A stretch of DNA of 64,000 nt, taken from NCBI RefSeq assembly GCF_900156655.1, contig NZ_FTOG01000001.1:186001-250000 (forward strand), given 5' to 3'. Shown in pieces: positions 1 to 8,382 of this stretch (the first letter of the stretch is position 1; each line of letters opens with the position of its first letter). The translations under genes were made by a program, and so were the position numbers. The notes beneath the pieces were generated by a model. It had not been told where the DNA came from. It did not search any database and worked only from the letters and a program-made list of their open reading frames with translations. Source of the stretch: Rhodobacter aestuarii. GTDB lineage: Bacteria; Pseudomonadota; Alphaproteobacteria; Rhodobacterales; Rhodobacteraceae.

Positions 1-1
1 G

Positions 2-226
2 GCCGAGGACATGGAAAAATGCTATGGCGTCGCGCTTGCCGGGCAAAACGATTGCGCCGCGGGCCCCGGCACGACTTGCGCGGGCACCTCGAAGGTCGAT
101 TATCAGGGCAATGCGTGGAAGCTCGTTCCGGCGGGCACCTGCATGACGATGGACCTGCCCGCCGATGCCGATGGTATGGCGCGCCATGGTGGGCTGATGC
201 CGCTTGATCGCGACATGGCCTCTTAA
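2..226 (+). CDS. Bufferin-1 precursor (DUF2282), 3' part
   Basis: The gene is open at the left window edge, so its signal peptide and start are missing. The visible C-terminal part holds four cysteines spaced C-x10-C-x7-C-x20-C, with the local motifs [20 protein letters not shown] and VPAGTC. This is the hallmark core of DUF2282 bufferin precursors. Family knowledge: these ribosomally made peptides have cysteines converted to thiooxazole-type heterocycles by BufB/BufC and bind copper in the periplasm. It sits 57 bp upstream of bufB, as in known loci. Confidence is limited only by the truncation. Confidence 0.85.
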   Translation, partial: AEDMEKCYGVALAGQNDCAAGPGTTCAGTSKVDYQGNAWKLVPAGTCMTMDLPADADGMARHGGLMPLDRDMAS

Positions 227-283
227 ACCTGCGCATAGGAGGCGCGGGACCCTCTGCGCCTCCCTTCCCTCGGAGGTATTTCC

Positions 284-1141
284 ATGACCCATCTGCCCAC
301 CAAACTGCCCGCGACGGCGGGGCTTGGTTTCAAACCAGAGCATTTTGACCAGATCCGTGCAGATCGCCGCCGGGTTGGCTTTTTTGAAATTCATGCCGAG
401 AACTATTTGGGCGCAGGCGGGCTGCCGCATGCGCAACTCGCCGCTTTGCGAGCCGATTACGCGCTTTCGGTGCATGGGGTGGGCCTGTCGATTGGCGCAG
501 CGCGTCCGCTTGATCGGGACCATCTCGCCCGCGTGAAAGCCCTATGTGACCGTTACGCGCCAGAAAGCTTTTCGGAGCATCTTGCGTGGTCGAGCCACGA
601 CAGCGGTTATCTGAACGATCTGCTGCCGCTGCCCTATACCGAAGAAACGCTCGCCACCGTCTGCGCCCATATTGATCAGGTTCAGGACGCCCTTGGGCGC
701 CAGATATTGCTTGAAAACCCAGCGACTTACGTATTGTTTGCCAGCTCAACCATCCCCGAGGCGGATTTTTTGCGTCGCATCGCTGCGCGCACCGGATGCG
801 GGCTTTTGCTGGATGTGAACAACCTCTTCGTGTCGTGCACCAATCATCGCCGCGATCCGTGGCAGATGCTGGCCGACTTCCCCCTTGATGCGGTGGGTGA
901 AATCCATCTCGGCGGTCATGCGGTGGAAGACCTGCCCTCTGGCCCGCTATTGATCGATGCGCATGGCAGTGCGGTCGCTGACCCGGTTTGGGCGCTTTAT
1001 GCAGAAACGATCCGCAGGGCTGGCCCGCTGCCGACGCTGGTAGAATGGGATAATGACGTGCCCGCTTGGCCCGTGCTGGCGGCAGAAGCCGAACGCGCCA
1101 CGAAAATTTTGCAACGCGAGGCCGTCCATGAGCCCGCATGA
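284..1141 (+). CDS. bufB: BufB, DUF692 multinuclear iron oxidase (bufferin-modifying)
   Basis: A 285-residue DUF692/MNIO-family protein, close to the usual family length. Metal-site motifs typical of the TIM-barrel family are visible in order: [38 protein letters not shown] and VEWDND. MNIO enzymes use two or three iron ions and oxygen to remodel cysteine residues of a precursor peptide. The substrate here should be the bufferin encoded just upstream. A GGAGG ribosome site precedes the ATG at 284. The stop overlaps the bufC start by 14 bp, so the pair is almost certainly translationally coupled. Confidence 0.93.
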   Translation: MTHLPTKLPATAGLGFKPEHFDQIRADRRRVGFFEIHAENYLGAGGLPHAQLAALRADYALSVHGVGLSIGAARPLDRDHLARVKALCDRYAPESFSEHLAWSSHDSGYLNDLLPLPYTEETLATVCAHIDQVQDALGRQILLENPATYVLFASSTIPEADFLRRIAARTGCGLLLDVNNLFVSCTNHRRDPWQMLADFPLDAVGEIHLGGHAVEDLPSGPLLIDAHGSAVADPVWALYAETIRRAGPLPTLVEWDNDVPAWPVLAAEAERATKILQREAVHEPA

Positions 1142-1868
1142 AATGGCCCTTGTTCGGTTTGGGGCGGCTTTGGCGGGGGGCGCGCTGCCGCAAGGGGTGA
1201 CGGCCGATCCGCCAGAAGAGGCGGAGCGCCGCTTCAATGTCTATCGCAACAATGTCGCCGTCGGCCTTGGCGCCGCGCTCGTACAACGCTTTGCCGTTAT
1301 CGCGCGTCTGGTGGGGGAGGCGTTTTTTGCCGCGATGGCGCACGAATATATTGCCAAGCATCCGCCGCAAAGCCCGGTTTTGCACGAATGGGGTGAGAGC
1401 TTTCCCGCATTTTTGGAGCATTTTCCCCCGCTCGCAGCCTATCCTTATATGGGCGACGTGGCGCGGATCGAATGGGCGCGGGGGCAGGCCTTTCATGCGG
1501 CTGACGCGCTGCCAATCGCGCCCGCGCAATTGATAGGCGCAGACCCAGAGCGGCTCCAACTGGCGCTGCATCTCTCAGTTCTCGTGCTGCATCTTGCAAC
1601 GCCTGCTGTGTCGATCTGGCAGCGTAACCAGCCGGGCGGGGAAGGGGAACCCATTGGCCAGTCAGCGGAAATCGCATTGATCCTGCGCGATCGCGCCTTT
1701 CAGGTGCCCGTGCGCGCCATCTCTGCGCCCGAGGCTGCCTTGATTGCCGGGCTGAAGCGAGGTGAGACCTTGGCGCAAGCTGTGGCCCAGATGGATGATT
1801 TTGACCCAACCGCGCTTTTGCTCGAATTGATGCAAGCGGGCGCTTTATGTGAAAGGGCAGAGCCATGA
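1128..1868 (+). CDS. bufC: BufC, DUF2063 partner of the MNIO enzyme
   Basis: I chose the ATG at 1128 ([12 protein letters not shown]); the longer upstream open frame lies inside bufB. The N-terminal DUF2063 domain shows [23 protein letters not shown]-type helical sequence (residues about 30-55) and the [14 protein letters not shown] region, as in partner proteins that deliver the precursor peptide to the MNIO enzyme. DUF2063 is often labelled 'putative DNA-binding', but next to bufB a peptide-recognition role is the better reading. The stop codon overlaps the next ATG (ATGA). Confidence 0.88.
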   Translation: MSPHEMALVRFGAALAGGALPQGVTADPPEEAERRFNVYRNNVAVGLGAALVQRFAVIARLVGEAFFAAMAHEYIAKHPPQSPVLHEWGESFPAFLEHFPPLAAYPYMGDVARIEWARGQAFHAADALPIAPAQLIGADPERLQLALHLSVLVLHLATPAVSIWQRNQPGGEGEPIGQSAEIALILRDRAFQVPVRAISAPEAALIAGLKRGETLAQAVAQMDDFDPTALLLELMQAGALCERAEP

Positions 1869-2317
1869 CCTTCGTTGCACGTCTTACCCAAGGGCTCGCC
1901 CGGTCTGCCGGGAAAGTGCCGCTGGATATTGTCGCGCTCGGGTTGCGGCTCTTTCCGGCGTTTGTGTTCCTGCAATCAGGCCGCACCAAGGTGGAGGGGG
2001 TCACCATAAAACCCGCCACCTATTTCCTGTTTGAGCATGAATATGCGCTGCCACTGATCCCGCCCGACATCGCGGCGGTGATGGCCACCACGGCGGAGCA
2101 TTTGCTGCCACTGCTGATGATCTTGGGGCTTTTGACCCGGTTTTCGGCGCTGGGGCTGATGGGCATGACGGCGGTGATCCAGATATTTGTTTATCCGCAG
2201 GCTTGGATCACCCACGGGCTCTGGGCATCGGCGCTTTTTGCTTTGGTGGTGCTTGGCCCGGGGCGGTTTTCACTGGACCGCTTGTTTGGGTTTGAGCCCG
2301 CCTCCGGAGGGCGGTGA
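1865..2317 (+). CDS. DoxX-family inner-membrane protein
   Basis: This 150-residue protein has about four hydrophobic segments and the DoxX signatures [16 protein letters not shown] near the N-terminus and [20 protein letters not shown] in the middle. It overlaps bufC by 4 bp and belongs to the same operon. DoxX proteins commonly accompany DUF2282/DUF692/DUF2063 genes. Their role there is not settled; a link to thiol or redox homeostasis at the membrane is a guess from the family. Confidence 0.85.
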   Translation: MTFVARLTQGLARSAGKVPLDIVALGLRLFPAFVFLQSGRTKVEGVTIKPATYFLFEHEYALPLIPPDIAAVMATTAEHLLPLLMILGLLTRFSALGLMGMTAVIQIFVYPQAWITHGLWASALFALVVLGPGRFSLDRLFGFEPASGGR

Positions 2318-2438
2318 GATGGCGCTAGCGCTTGCCATGCCCCTCGCCACGACGCCTGTCGCCCCTGCGCTGCGTTGCCGGGAGCCACGCCCATCGGTTA
2401 GGTTTGAACAACGCGGCACCGCGCGGCCGGAGGACAGC

Positions 2439-2972
2439 ATGGTCGAGCACGATGATTGGGAGACGCTTTTGCGTCGCGCGAATGCAGGCGACGGCGCCGC
2501 ATTGGCGCAATTCCTGCGCGCGGTCTGCCCGTCGATCCGCACCATCTTGCGCGCGCGGGGGGCCGGATTGCCCACCGACCAGCAAGAAGACGTGCTGCAA
2601 GAGGTGCTTTTGGCGATCCATCTCAAACGCCATACGTGGCAGCCAGATGCGCCTGTGCGGCCTTGGGTGCATGCGATTGCACGCTATAAGCTGATTGATG
2701 CCTGCCGTCGGCGCGGTGCGGCGATCCATGTGCCGATCGACCCATTCGCGGAAACATTGGCAGACCCGCACCAGCGCGTGCCGCTTGCGGGGCGCGATGC
2801 CGAACAGCTATTGGCCCAAATCGACCCGCGTTCGGCGGCGCTTGTGCGGGCGGTGGCGATTGAAGGCGAAAGTGCCGAAGCGGCGGGCGCACCGCTTGGC
2901 CTAACCGGGGGCGCGGCGCGGGTGGCGCTGCATCGTGCGCTCAAGCGCCTGCGCCAGATCGTTAAAGGATGA
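2439..2972 (+). CDS. ECF-type RNA polymerase sigma factor (NrsF-associated)
   Basis: The start at 2439 is chosen because GGAGGA precedes it by a suitable distance; an in-frame ATG at 2320 would add an unlikely 40-residue leader. The 178-residue product has sigma region 2 (QQEDVLQEVLLAIH followed by RPWVHAIARYKLIDACRRR) and a region-4 helix-turn-helix at the C-terminus ending ALHRALKRLRQIV. The next gene encodes an NrsF-like anti-sigma factor. By analogy with Caulobacter SigF-NrsF, this pair probably drives the bufferin operon upstream in response to metal or oxidative stress. Confidence 0.88.
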   Translation: MVEHDDWETLLRRANAGDGAALAQFLRAVCPSIRTILRARGAGLPTDQQEDVLQEVLLAIHLKRHTWQPDAPVRPWVHAIARYKLIDACRRRGAAIHVPIDPFAETLADPHQRVPLAGRDAEQLLAQIDPRSAALVRAVAIEGESAEAAGAPLGLTGGAARVALHRALKRLRQIVKG

Positions 2973-2976
2973 TGCG

Positions 2977-3618
2977 ATGACCACGCCTGATCAGACCGAT
3001 GCCTTTATCGCGCAACTGGCGGCGCAGCCGACCCCCGCACCCTTGCGCCCGGCGCGTGCTGTTGCGCTGACCCTTGCGGGGCTGCTGGCGGGTCTTTGCG
3101 TGCTTTACGCGATCCTTGGGCTCCGGGCCGATCTTGTCTTTGCGCTCGTGCATCCCTTGATCGCGGCCAAAACGCTCTTGCCGCTCATACTTGGTGTGTT
3201 GGCGCTTGGGGCGGTTTTTGCGAGCACGCGCCCTGCGCAGCGTGTTACGCTATGGCCGCTTGCATTGCCGCTGGTGGTCGCACTGGGTCTGTTTGTGGCC
3301 CGCGTGCTTGTTACGCCCGCCGATCAATGGAAGACGGAATTTTTAGGCCAGACCGTGGGGGCTTGCCTGCTCTCGATCTCGCTTCTCTCGCTCTTGCCGC
3401 TGGGGCTTGGGTTTTTCGCGCTGCGCCGCGGGGCGGCTACCAAGCCAACCCTGACCGGCGCATTGGCGGGATTGGCTGTGGGGGCCTTTGCCGTCGTTGG
3501 CTATTCGCTGCACTGCATCGAAGATTCCCCAATGTTCTACGTGCCTTGGTACGGGGTGGGCATCGCGCTTAGCACGGTTCTTGGGGCCGCGGCAGGGCGA
3601 AGGCTATTGCGTTGGTGA
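2977..3618 (+). CDS. nrsF: NrsF-like (DUF1109) membrane anti-sigma factor
   Basis: A 213-residue protein with about six transmembrane helices, starting 4 bp after the sigma-factor stop. The conserved region SLHCIEDSPMFYVPWYG near the C-terminus and a cysteine in a central helix (GACLLSISLLSLLPLG) match DUF1109/NrsF. Two such cysteines in Caulobacter NrsF are needed to sense the signal and release the sigma factor. Its 3' end overlaps the convergent DUF4239 gene by 15 bp. Confidence 0.9.
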   Translation: MTTPDQTDAFIAQLAAQPTPAPLRPARAVALTLAGLLAGLCVLYAILGLRADLVFALVHPLIAAKTLLPLILGVLALGAVFASTRPAQRVTLWPLALPLVVALGLFVARVLVTPADQWKTEFLGQTVGACLLSISLLSLLPLGLGFFALRRGAATKPTLTGALAGLAVGAFAVVGYSLHCIEDSPMFYVPWYGVGIALSTVLGAAAGRRLLRW

Positions 3619-4434
3619 TGCTGTGGCTTCGATCTGGTCTAACGCTTTGGACATACCTCCGTCCAAGATCGTTTGAAACGCGGCCGGTGCCACATAGCCT
3701 GGGCTGATATAGGGGTTTGACAGTGCCAAAACGAAGAAGGTGATCAGCCCAGTGTAGGCGGCGAAAGCGCTGATCAGCAGCAAATTGAGCCGGTTTGGCG
3801 GAAAATGGAAATAGGTGGTGGCCATCATCACAAGCCCAACCACCGCCGCAATAAAAAACATGGAATCCAGCTTTTCGCGCACGGCGGCCTCGCGTTGTTG
3901 GCGCAGTGTCGAGATTTCGCGCACATGCGACAGCAAAATCGGCTTCAGAGAGCGTTGCACCTCGGTCTTAGGATCAAGCGCGAGCACCGCTTCGTAACTG
4001 CGCTCCCAATCGTGCCACGCTTCAAGCGATAAGGTTTTGTCTTGTGCGAGCGTGGCCCATTCTTCGGTGACGACGCGGTGCGCATATTGTGCCAGCCGTT
4101 GCCGCAAAGCTTGTGTCGCCTCCGCATCGTAGCGGCGCAGATCATAATATACATCCGAGACCATCGCCGCCTCGCGCTCGGTCGCCGCATAGGTCTTTTG
4201 GATGTTGTTGAGTTCGGTGGCAAAAACGATGGCGAGCATCATCCCGTGCAAGGCAGCGATCCGGAACGTGACGGAATTGGCAAGGTCCCGGTGATCCAGA
4301 TCGAGATTGCGCCCCAAAAGGAACCGCGTCACGCCATAACAGGCCAGCGCCAAAATCACGGTTGCAAGAACAAACACGGGGCCCGCCATCAAGCCAAACC
4401 CCGCCAAGAAGAAATCAAACCCCAAACCCGTCAC
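3604..4434 (-). CDS. DUF4239-like (bestrophin-like) membrane protein
   Basis: The 276-residue frame begins with two hydrophobic segments, then a soluble helical part (residues about 75-190), then two more membrane helices near residues 195-245. The pattern NSVTFRIAALHGMMLAIVFATEL followed by EREAAMVSDVYYDLRRY matches DUF4239 proteins of unknown function. The first codon is GTG directly abutting AAGGA, which is too close; an in-frame TTG three codons later fits the ribosome site better, so the true start may be at about 4425. It is convergent with nrsF. Confidence 0.7.
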   Translation of the reverse strand: MTGLGFDFFLAGFGLMAGPVFVLATVILALACYGVTRFLLGRNLDLDHRDLANSVTFRIAALHGMMLAIVFATELNNIQKTYAATEREAAMVSDVYYDLRRYDAEATQALRQRLAQYAHRVVTEEWATLAQDKTLSLEAWHDWERSYEAVLALDPKTEVQRSLKPILLSHVREISTLRQQREAAVREKLDSMFFIAAVVGLVMMATTYFHFPPNRLNLLLISAFAAYTGLITFFVLALSNPYISPGYVAPAAFQTILDGGMSKALDQIEATASPTQ

Positions 4435-4620
4435 TCCTTACACGCGCCAAAATTTGCGCTGCAGCCCGCGCAACCCGGGCCCGATTGCAGCGCCACAGGA
4501 CGCATGCGGAGAAATCATCTGTTAGAAAGGGGCGGTCTGACAAGCGTGCCTTTTGGGGAAGCAGAGACTTTCCCGAATGGCTGGTCGTGACGCATGGCGC
4601 ACAAGGGATGCCTCGGATCG

Positions 4621-5574
4621 TCAGCGCCGTAGCTGCACGGCGAACAGGCTGGCAAATATCAGGCATGCGCCGGTCATTTGCTGGGCGCTCAGGCTTTCTC
4701 CCAAAGCAATCATTGCGAAGGCTACGGAGAAGAGGGGAACAAGGTTCGAGAACATGCCAGCCCCCTCCGGCCCCGTGCGCCTTGCGCCGAAATGCCAGCA
4801 AGAATAGGCAAGGGCAGAAGCGATCGCCCCCAAGTAAAACAGGTGCAGAAGTGTCGTGCCATCCAGCGTTTGAACATTGGGCTGTTCGGCGAAAAGAACG
4901 ACGACGGGCAGTTCGATCGTCAATGCCACAAGGATCTGCGCCATCAAAATGCTGATCGGTGCCGCACGAATTTCGAATTTCAGGCAAACGACGTTATACG
5001 CTGCCCAGCACAAAGTCGCTGCAAACATCGCGCTTAGGTGCCATGGATCGGCCCGCATCCCTCCTGCCAGCCCGCGCAAATCCCCCCCGCTTAACACCAA
5101 TGCCACGCCTGCAAGGGATGCGAGGGCAGCCAACACCACAGAGGGCGCAGGCAATCGTCTGTATATGAGAGCAAGGATCATCAAAATCAAAACGGGCGAC
5201 GTCGCGTAGCCAATGGCGGTGACCGAGGCGGGCACCGTTTGTAGGGATACCATCACCAAAGTGTTCGAACCGATGATGCCCAAAAGCGCCATCAAAAGAA
5301 GTGGGCCTGCCGCTTGGCGCAAGGTGCGCCAATCCCGTACCATCGGCCCGAGGGCCACGGGCAAAAGGCAAACCGCAGCGATCAGCCAACGCAAGAAGTT
5401 TAGCCATAACGGGCTGATATCCGTCACGGCTTGTTTGGCGACGACGAAATTGCCCCCCCAAATCGCGGCGGCGGACGCCAAGGCCAATGCGGCACCGATC
5501 CGACCGGGGGCCAACTTTATGCGCAGTCTGGTTTCGGGCTGGCCAAAAACGGTTTCGACGTCGAGCAGGCTCAT
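4621..5574 (-). CDS. DMT-superfamily (EamA) transporter
   Basis: A 317-residue protein with about ten hydrophobic segments in two EamA repeats. The first repeat contains ALASAAAIWGGNFVVAKQAV and the second begins near MSAMFAATLCWAAYNVV-type sequence. I placed the start at 5574 (MSLLDVETV), preceded by AGGGACC; the open frame extends 39 codons further without a better site. EamA proteins are exporters of amino acids, nucleosides or other metabolites. The substrate cannot be told from sequence or neighbours. Confidence 0.85.
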   Translation of the reverse strand: MSLLDVETVFGQPETRLRIKLAPGRIGAALALASAAAIWGGNFVVAKQAVTDISPLWLNFLRWLIAAVCLLPVALGPMVRDWRTLRQAAGPLLLMALLGIIGSNTLVMVSLQTVPASVTAIGYATSPVLILMILALIYRRLPAPSVVLAALASLAGVALVLSGGDLRGLAGGMRADPWHLSAMFAATLCWAAYNVVCLKFEIRAAPISILMAQILVALTIELPVVVLFAEQPNVQTLDGTTLLHLFYLGAIASALAYSCWHFGARRTGPEGAGMFSNLVPLFSVAFAMIALGESLSAQQMTGACLIFASLFAVQLRR

Positions 5575-5793
5575 ACGCCTTGGTCCCTGTCGCAGCTGGC
5601 CGGGATTTCCCTTGGCGACCAAATGGCCGCCAGAATTGCATGAAACTCGACGGAAATAAAAACACTCATCCGCGCCTCTCAAATCGTACACTCGGATAGG
5701 CTACGTCGAGAGGCGGATCACGGTCATACCGCAAATGGGGGAAAGTGGTCTTGAGAGGCGCGGTTCCAGCCGTTGCGCCAATCGCTCTTACAC

Positions 5794-7611
5794 TTAAGCG
5801 CGGGTGAGGTCGTCAAGGACCTCCAGCGCGTCTTGCCAATGCCGGAATAGGATCAGTTGCCCCGCATCGGGATAAACGCGGAAGTCGATCTGGGGATGGT
5901 TTCGGAGCATTTGTTCGACGGCTGCAGGAGGCACTTGGGGATCTTGCAAGCCGTTGAAAAAGATGACGGGGATCCGCGCAGTCACCGGGGCGATGAGCGC
6001 GCTCCAATCTTTCAACATCCCGCCGATCATCGACCTGACATAGGCGTCATGCGCTGAAATCCCTTCCGATAGGCCGACTTCGGAGCCAATGAGCAATGCC
6101 TCAAGAACGTCGGGGTCGCTATAGGTTTCCTTGTCGGCCTCAGAGCCGCTGTAAATGGCGTTGAGAAACCCTATTTTTCCGATCCGCCGGGTCAAAGCAA
6201 AACCTGTTTTCACCATGAAAGACAGAAGATGCGGCGTGTATTTGGCCCCACCGACGATGAACCGATGCCATTTGCCCATACCGTCGTAGGTCGTGTGGTC
6301 CAGATCGGGTAACATGCCCCCGCCACACAAAATGCCCGAGATCAATTCGGGGTTTTCATGGGCGAACGGGAACGCAAAATACGACCCGCCCGCAACGCCG
6401 ACATAGGGGCAGCGCGTGACGTTTTCGGCCAATAACACGCGCCGCGCGTCACTGAGGAGCACCGCATCGTAGTCCGATTTGCGCGGCGCCGGGGTCGTGT
6501 GTCCATAACCTGGATAGATCGGGACGATGATCCGCAGCCCACGGCGGTGCGCAAATGCCTCTGCGGATGCGGGCCAGCGCGGCATCGCGAGCGCCATATG
6601 GGAATAGAGGATCGGTCGCCCCATTGGGTCGCCCAGTACAAAATAGTCTATGCGCCTCCCCTCAGGGGTGGTCAGGGTCTTGGAGGCGAACGAGGTCAGC
6701 TTTTTGACGCTGCGTCCCTTGCTTTCGGGCGCGGCATTCGGCGGAGAGACCTGCGAGATTTCCACAACCGACAGGGCCAGCCGCACAAGTTCTACCTGCG
6801 ACCGGGTCTCCGTCTTGGACATGATCGTTTTTATTTGCGAACGGATCGTATCAAGCGAGCGCCCACGCTTTGTTGCGATCTCTGTCAGAGACCCGCAATC
6901 GACCAAGGCGTGCAAGACCTCTGCTTCGGCCTGCGTCAACGCAAAGGCATCGCGCAAGACGGCTTGGCCTTGCGCGGGAAATTTGAGGTCGTTTGCGGCC
7001 ACAACAACAATCGGGGATTGGTCTGCCATAAGGAAACGTTGCAGCCGCAGGATCAGAAACCGACCGTCTTCCCCCGTGCGCACGCGCATGATTGCCGCGG
7101 TGTGATCTTGTTCTGCCGCTAGTCCGGCAACGGCATTGCGGATCGAGGCGATTTCGGTGCCGAGTATAGGAAGGTCCGTCAATATGCCGCCGTCGACCGC
7201 ACCCAATTGCACGCGTGCGACGGTATTCACCGCGCGTATCCGCATGCGCCCATCAATCGCAAAGGCGGGGACGCGCCCGAAGGGACGCAGGATTCTCGTG
7301 ATTTCTTCTTCAATATTTTCCGGCATCACCCGATCAAGCACCTCGCCTGCGCGGCGAAAATGCTCGGCGATTTCGGGGTCGTTTAGTAAAGTCGTGTTGA
7401 AAGCATCCGCACGTTTGCGCATTGGGCCAACGGCATCTTCCCAGACGTCGATGAGGGTCTCATAGTGCAAGGGATCAAGCGCCACATCATACAGTCGACC
7501 AAGCGCAGCATGCCATGTGTCATCAGGAAGGGAGCGAGCGATTTGCGGGATAGACCCCTCGCGCGCGGCTTCCGACTCAACGGGCCGATTTTCTTTTTGA
7601 TCGAAATGCAT
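5794..7611 (-). CDS. LuxR-type HTH / alpha-beta hydrolase fusion regulator
   Basis: This 605-residue protein joins an N-terminal sensory-like region (residues about 1-220), a LuxR/GerE helix-turn-helix (about 224-280: ALTQAEAEVLHALV, then TKRGRSLDTIRSQIKTIMSK) and a complete alpha/beta hydrolase (about 305-605). The nucleophile elbow is VAGGSYFA with Ser about 410. Candidate Asp lies in NGLQDPQVPP (about 557) and His in FRHWQDAL (about 591), so the triad seems intact. The start at 7611 (ATG) is preferred over an upstream TTG at 7644. Fusion of the DNA-binding part with a hydrolase suggests a regulator whose ligand is bound or hydrolysed by the C-terminal domain; that is inference. Confidence 0.85.
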   Translation of the reverse strand: MHFDQKENRPVESEAAREGSIPQIARSLPDDTWHAALGRLYDVALDPLHYETLIDVWEDAVGPMRKRADAFNTTLLNDPEIAEHFRRAGEVLDRVMPENIEEEITRILRPFGRVPAFAIDGRMRIRAVNTVARVQLGAVDGGILTDLPILGTEIASIRNAVAGLAAEQDHTAAIMRVRTGEDGRFLILRLQRFLMADQSPIVVVAANDLKFPAQGQAVLRDAFALTQAEAEVLHALVDCGSLTEIATKRGRSLDTIRSQIKTIMSKTETRSQVELVRLALSVVEISQVSPPNAAPESKGRSVKKLTSFASKTLTTPEGRRIDYFVLGDPMGRPILYSHMALAMPRWPASAEAFAHRRGLRIIVPIYPGYGHTTPAPRKSDYDAVLLSDARRVLLAENVTRCPYVGVAGGSYFAFPFAHENPELISGILCGGGMLPDLDHTTYDGMGKWHRFIVGGAKYTPHLLSFMVKTGFALTRRIGKIGFLNAIYSGSEADKETYSDPDVLEALLIGSEVGLSEGISAHDAYVRSMIGGMLKDWSALIAPVTARIPVIFFNGLQDPQVPPAAVEQMLRNHPQIDFRVYPDAGQLILFRHWQDALEVLDDLTRA

Positions 7612-7619
7612 GGGGTATT

Positions 7620-7651
7620 GTGCCAGTGGCACTCTACCCTGCAAAGGCAGG
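7620..7651. promoter_or_regulatory. Two small palindromes upstream of the LuxR-hydrolase gene
   Basis: GTGCCAGTGGCAC at 7620-7632 is a perfect 6-bp inverted repeat around one base. CCTGC at 7638-7642 and GCAGG at 7647-7651 form a second one with a 4-bp spacer. They lie 9-40 bp before the ATG at 7611, where an autoregulatory operator would sit. No binding evidence exists, and the first one overlaps the translation-initiation region. Confidence 0.35.
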
Positions 7652-7872
7652 AATACCTTACTTGCAAATACTTATTTTAGGGCATGAGGAAGTCGTTAAA
7701 ACATGAGGCATATTAACGCAAGGGCCGAAAAATATACGCCGCGCGGCTTGGAAAGCTTATCTGGGAGGCGGCCCCTTTTGAAGGAGACCGACGATTACGC
7801 CAGCCTCGTCAGTGCCCGTTGTCATTTGGCGTGATGGTGTCGTAAGGATGCTCAAACACTTCAGGACTGACA

Positions 7873-8151
7873 ATGCGAACCCATTTTGCTGCCCTTCTCG
7901 TCCTCTTGATCGCGACCGGATGCACAGCCGGTTCTGGCGCCGTTGTCAAAGGTGCCGGACCAAATGATCTTCTGAAGCTGCGCGAAGGGCCGGGCCTTGA
8001 GCATGAAATCATCATCGGCTTGCCCGACGGGACGCGTCTCACCCGTCAGAACTGCGTCACAACTGATGGCAAAGTCTGGTGCCGGGTGTTCCTGACAGAT
8101 AAACCGAGCGTCTCGGGATATGTCTCGGCGGATTATCTGGCGCATCGCTGA
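7873..8151 (+). CDS. Small SH3b-domain lipoprotein
   Basis: A 92-residue protein with a short hydrophobic signal and lipobox LIATGC, so it should be lipidated at Cys 17 and anchored to a membrane facing the periplasm. The remainder, from LLKLREGPGLEHEIIIGLP to VSGYVSADYLA, follows the bacterial SH3 (SH3_3) pattern. Such domains often bind peptidoglycan or mediate envelope protein contacts. AGGA lies 7 bp before the ATG. No clear operon partner. Confidence 0.75.
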   Translation: MRTHFAALLVLLIATGCTAGSGAVVKGAGPNDLLKLREGPGLEHEIIIGLPDGTRLTRQNCVTTDGKVWCRVFLTDKPSVSGYVSADYLAHR

Positions 8152-8382
8152 ACCCGGTCGCCCCCGCGGCGCACGCTGGTCGCTGCGCCGCCCATCGGCG
8201 ACTTAGCCTTGGCCTCTGTGCCGCATCGCGAAAATCTGGCACGGGCCACGGTGGCGGGGCTTAAAATGCCTGCGAAGGCTGATGATCTGGACTGACCCGC
8301 GCCCGAGGTGTTCGGTCATGCCAAGAAAAACCGTCAGGAAAGACTGGATTTCATGCGCCGAATGTTTAGCTTTGGCGCATGA
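8152..8382 (+). pseudogene. Possible gene relic, unrecognised
   Basis: After the lipoprotein stop the same frame stays open except for one TGA at 8293-8295, and ends in a TGA (8380-8382) that overlaps the ATG of the ABC ATPase gene in the classic ATGA arrangement. The conceptual product includes LVAAPPIGDLALASVPHREN and, after the stop, EVFGHAKKNRQERLDFMRRM. That looks more protein-like than random, but I cannot name a family, and there is no start codon with a ribosome site. It could simply be non-coding. Confidence 0.25.

Noticed and set aside
330-1571. 413-codon minus-strand open frame opposite bufB/bufC
   Set aside because: It is antisense to two well-supported genes, arginine- and histidine-rich without domain features, and typical of shadow frames in GC-rich DNA.
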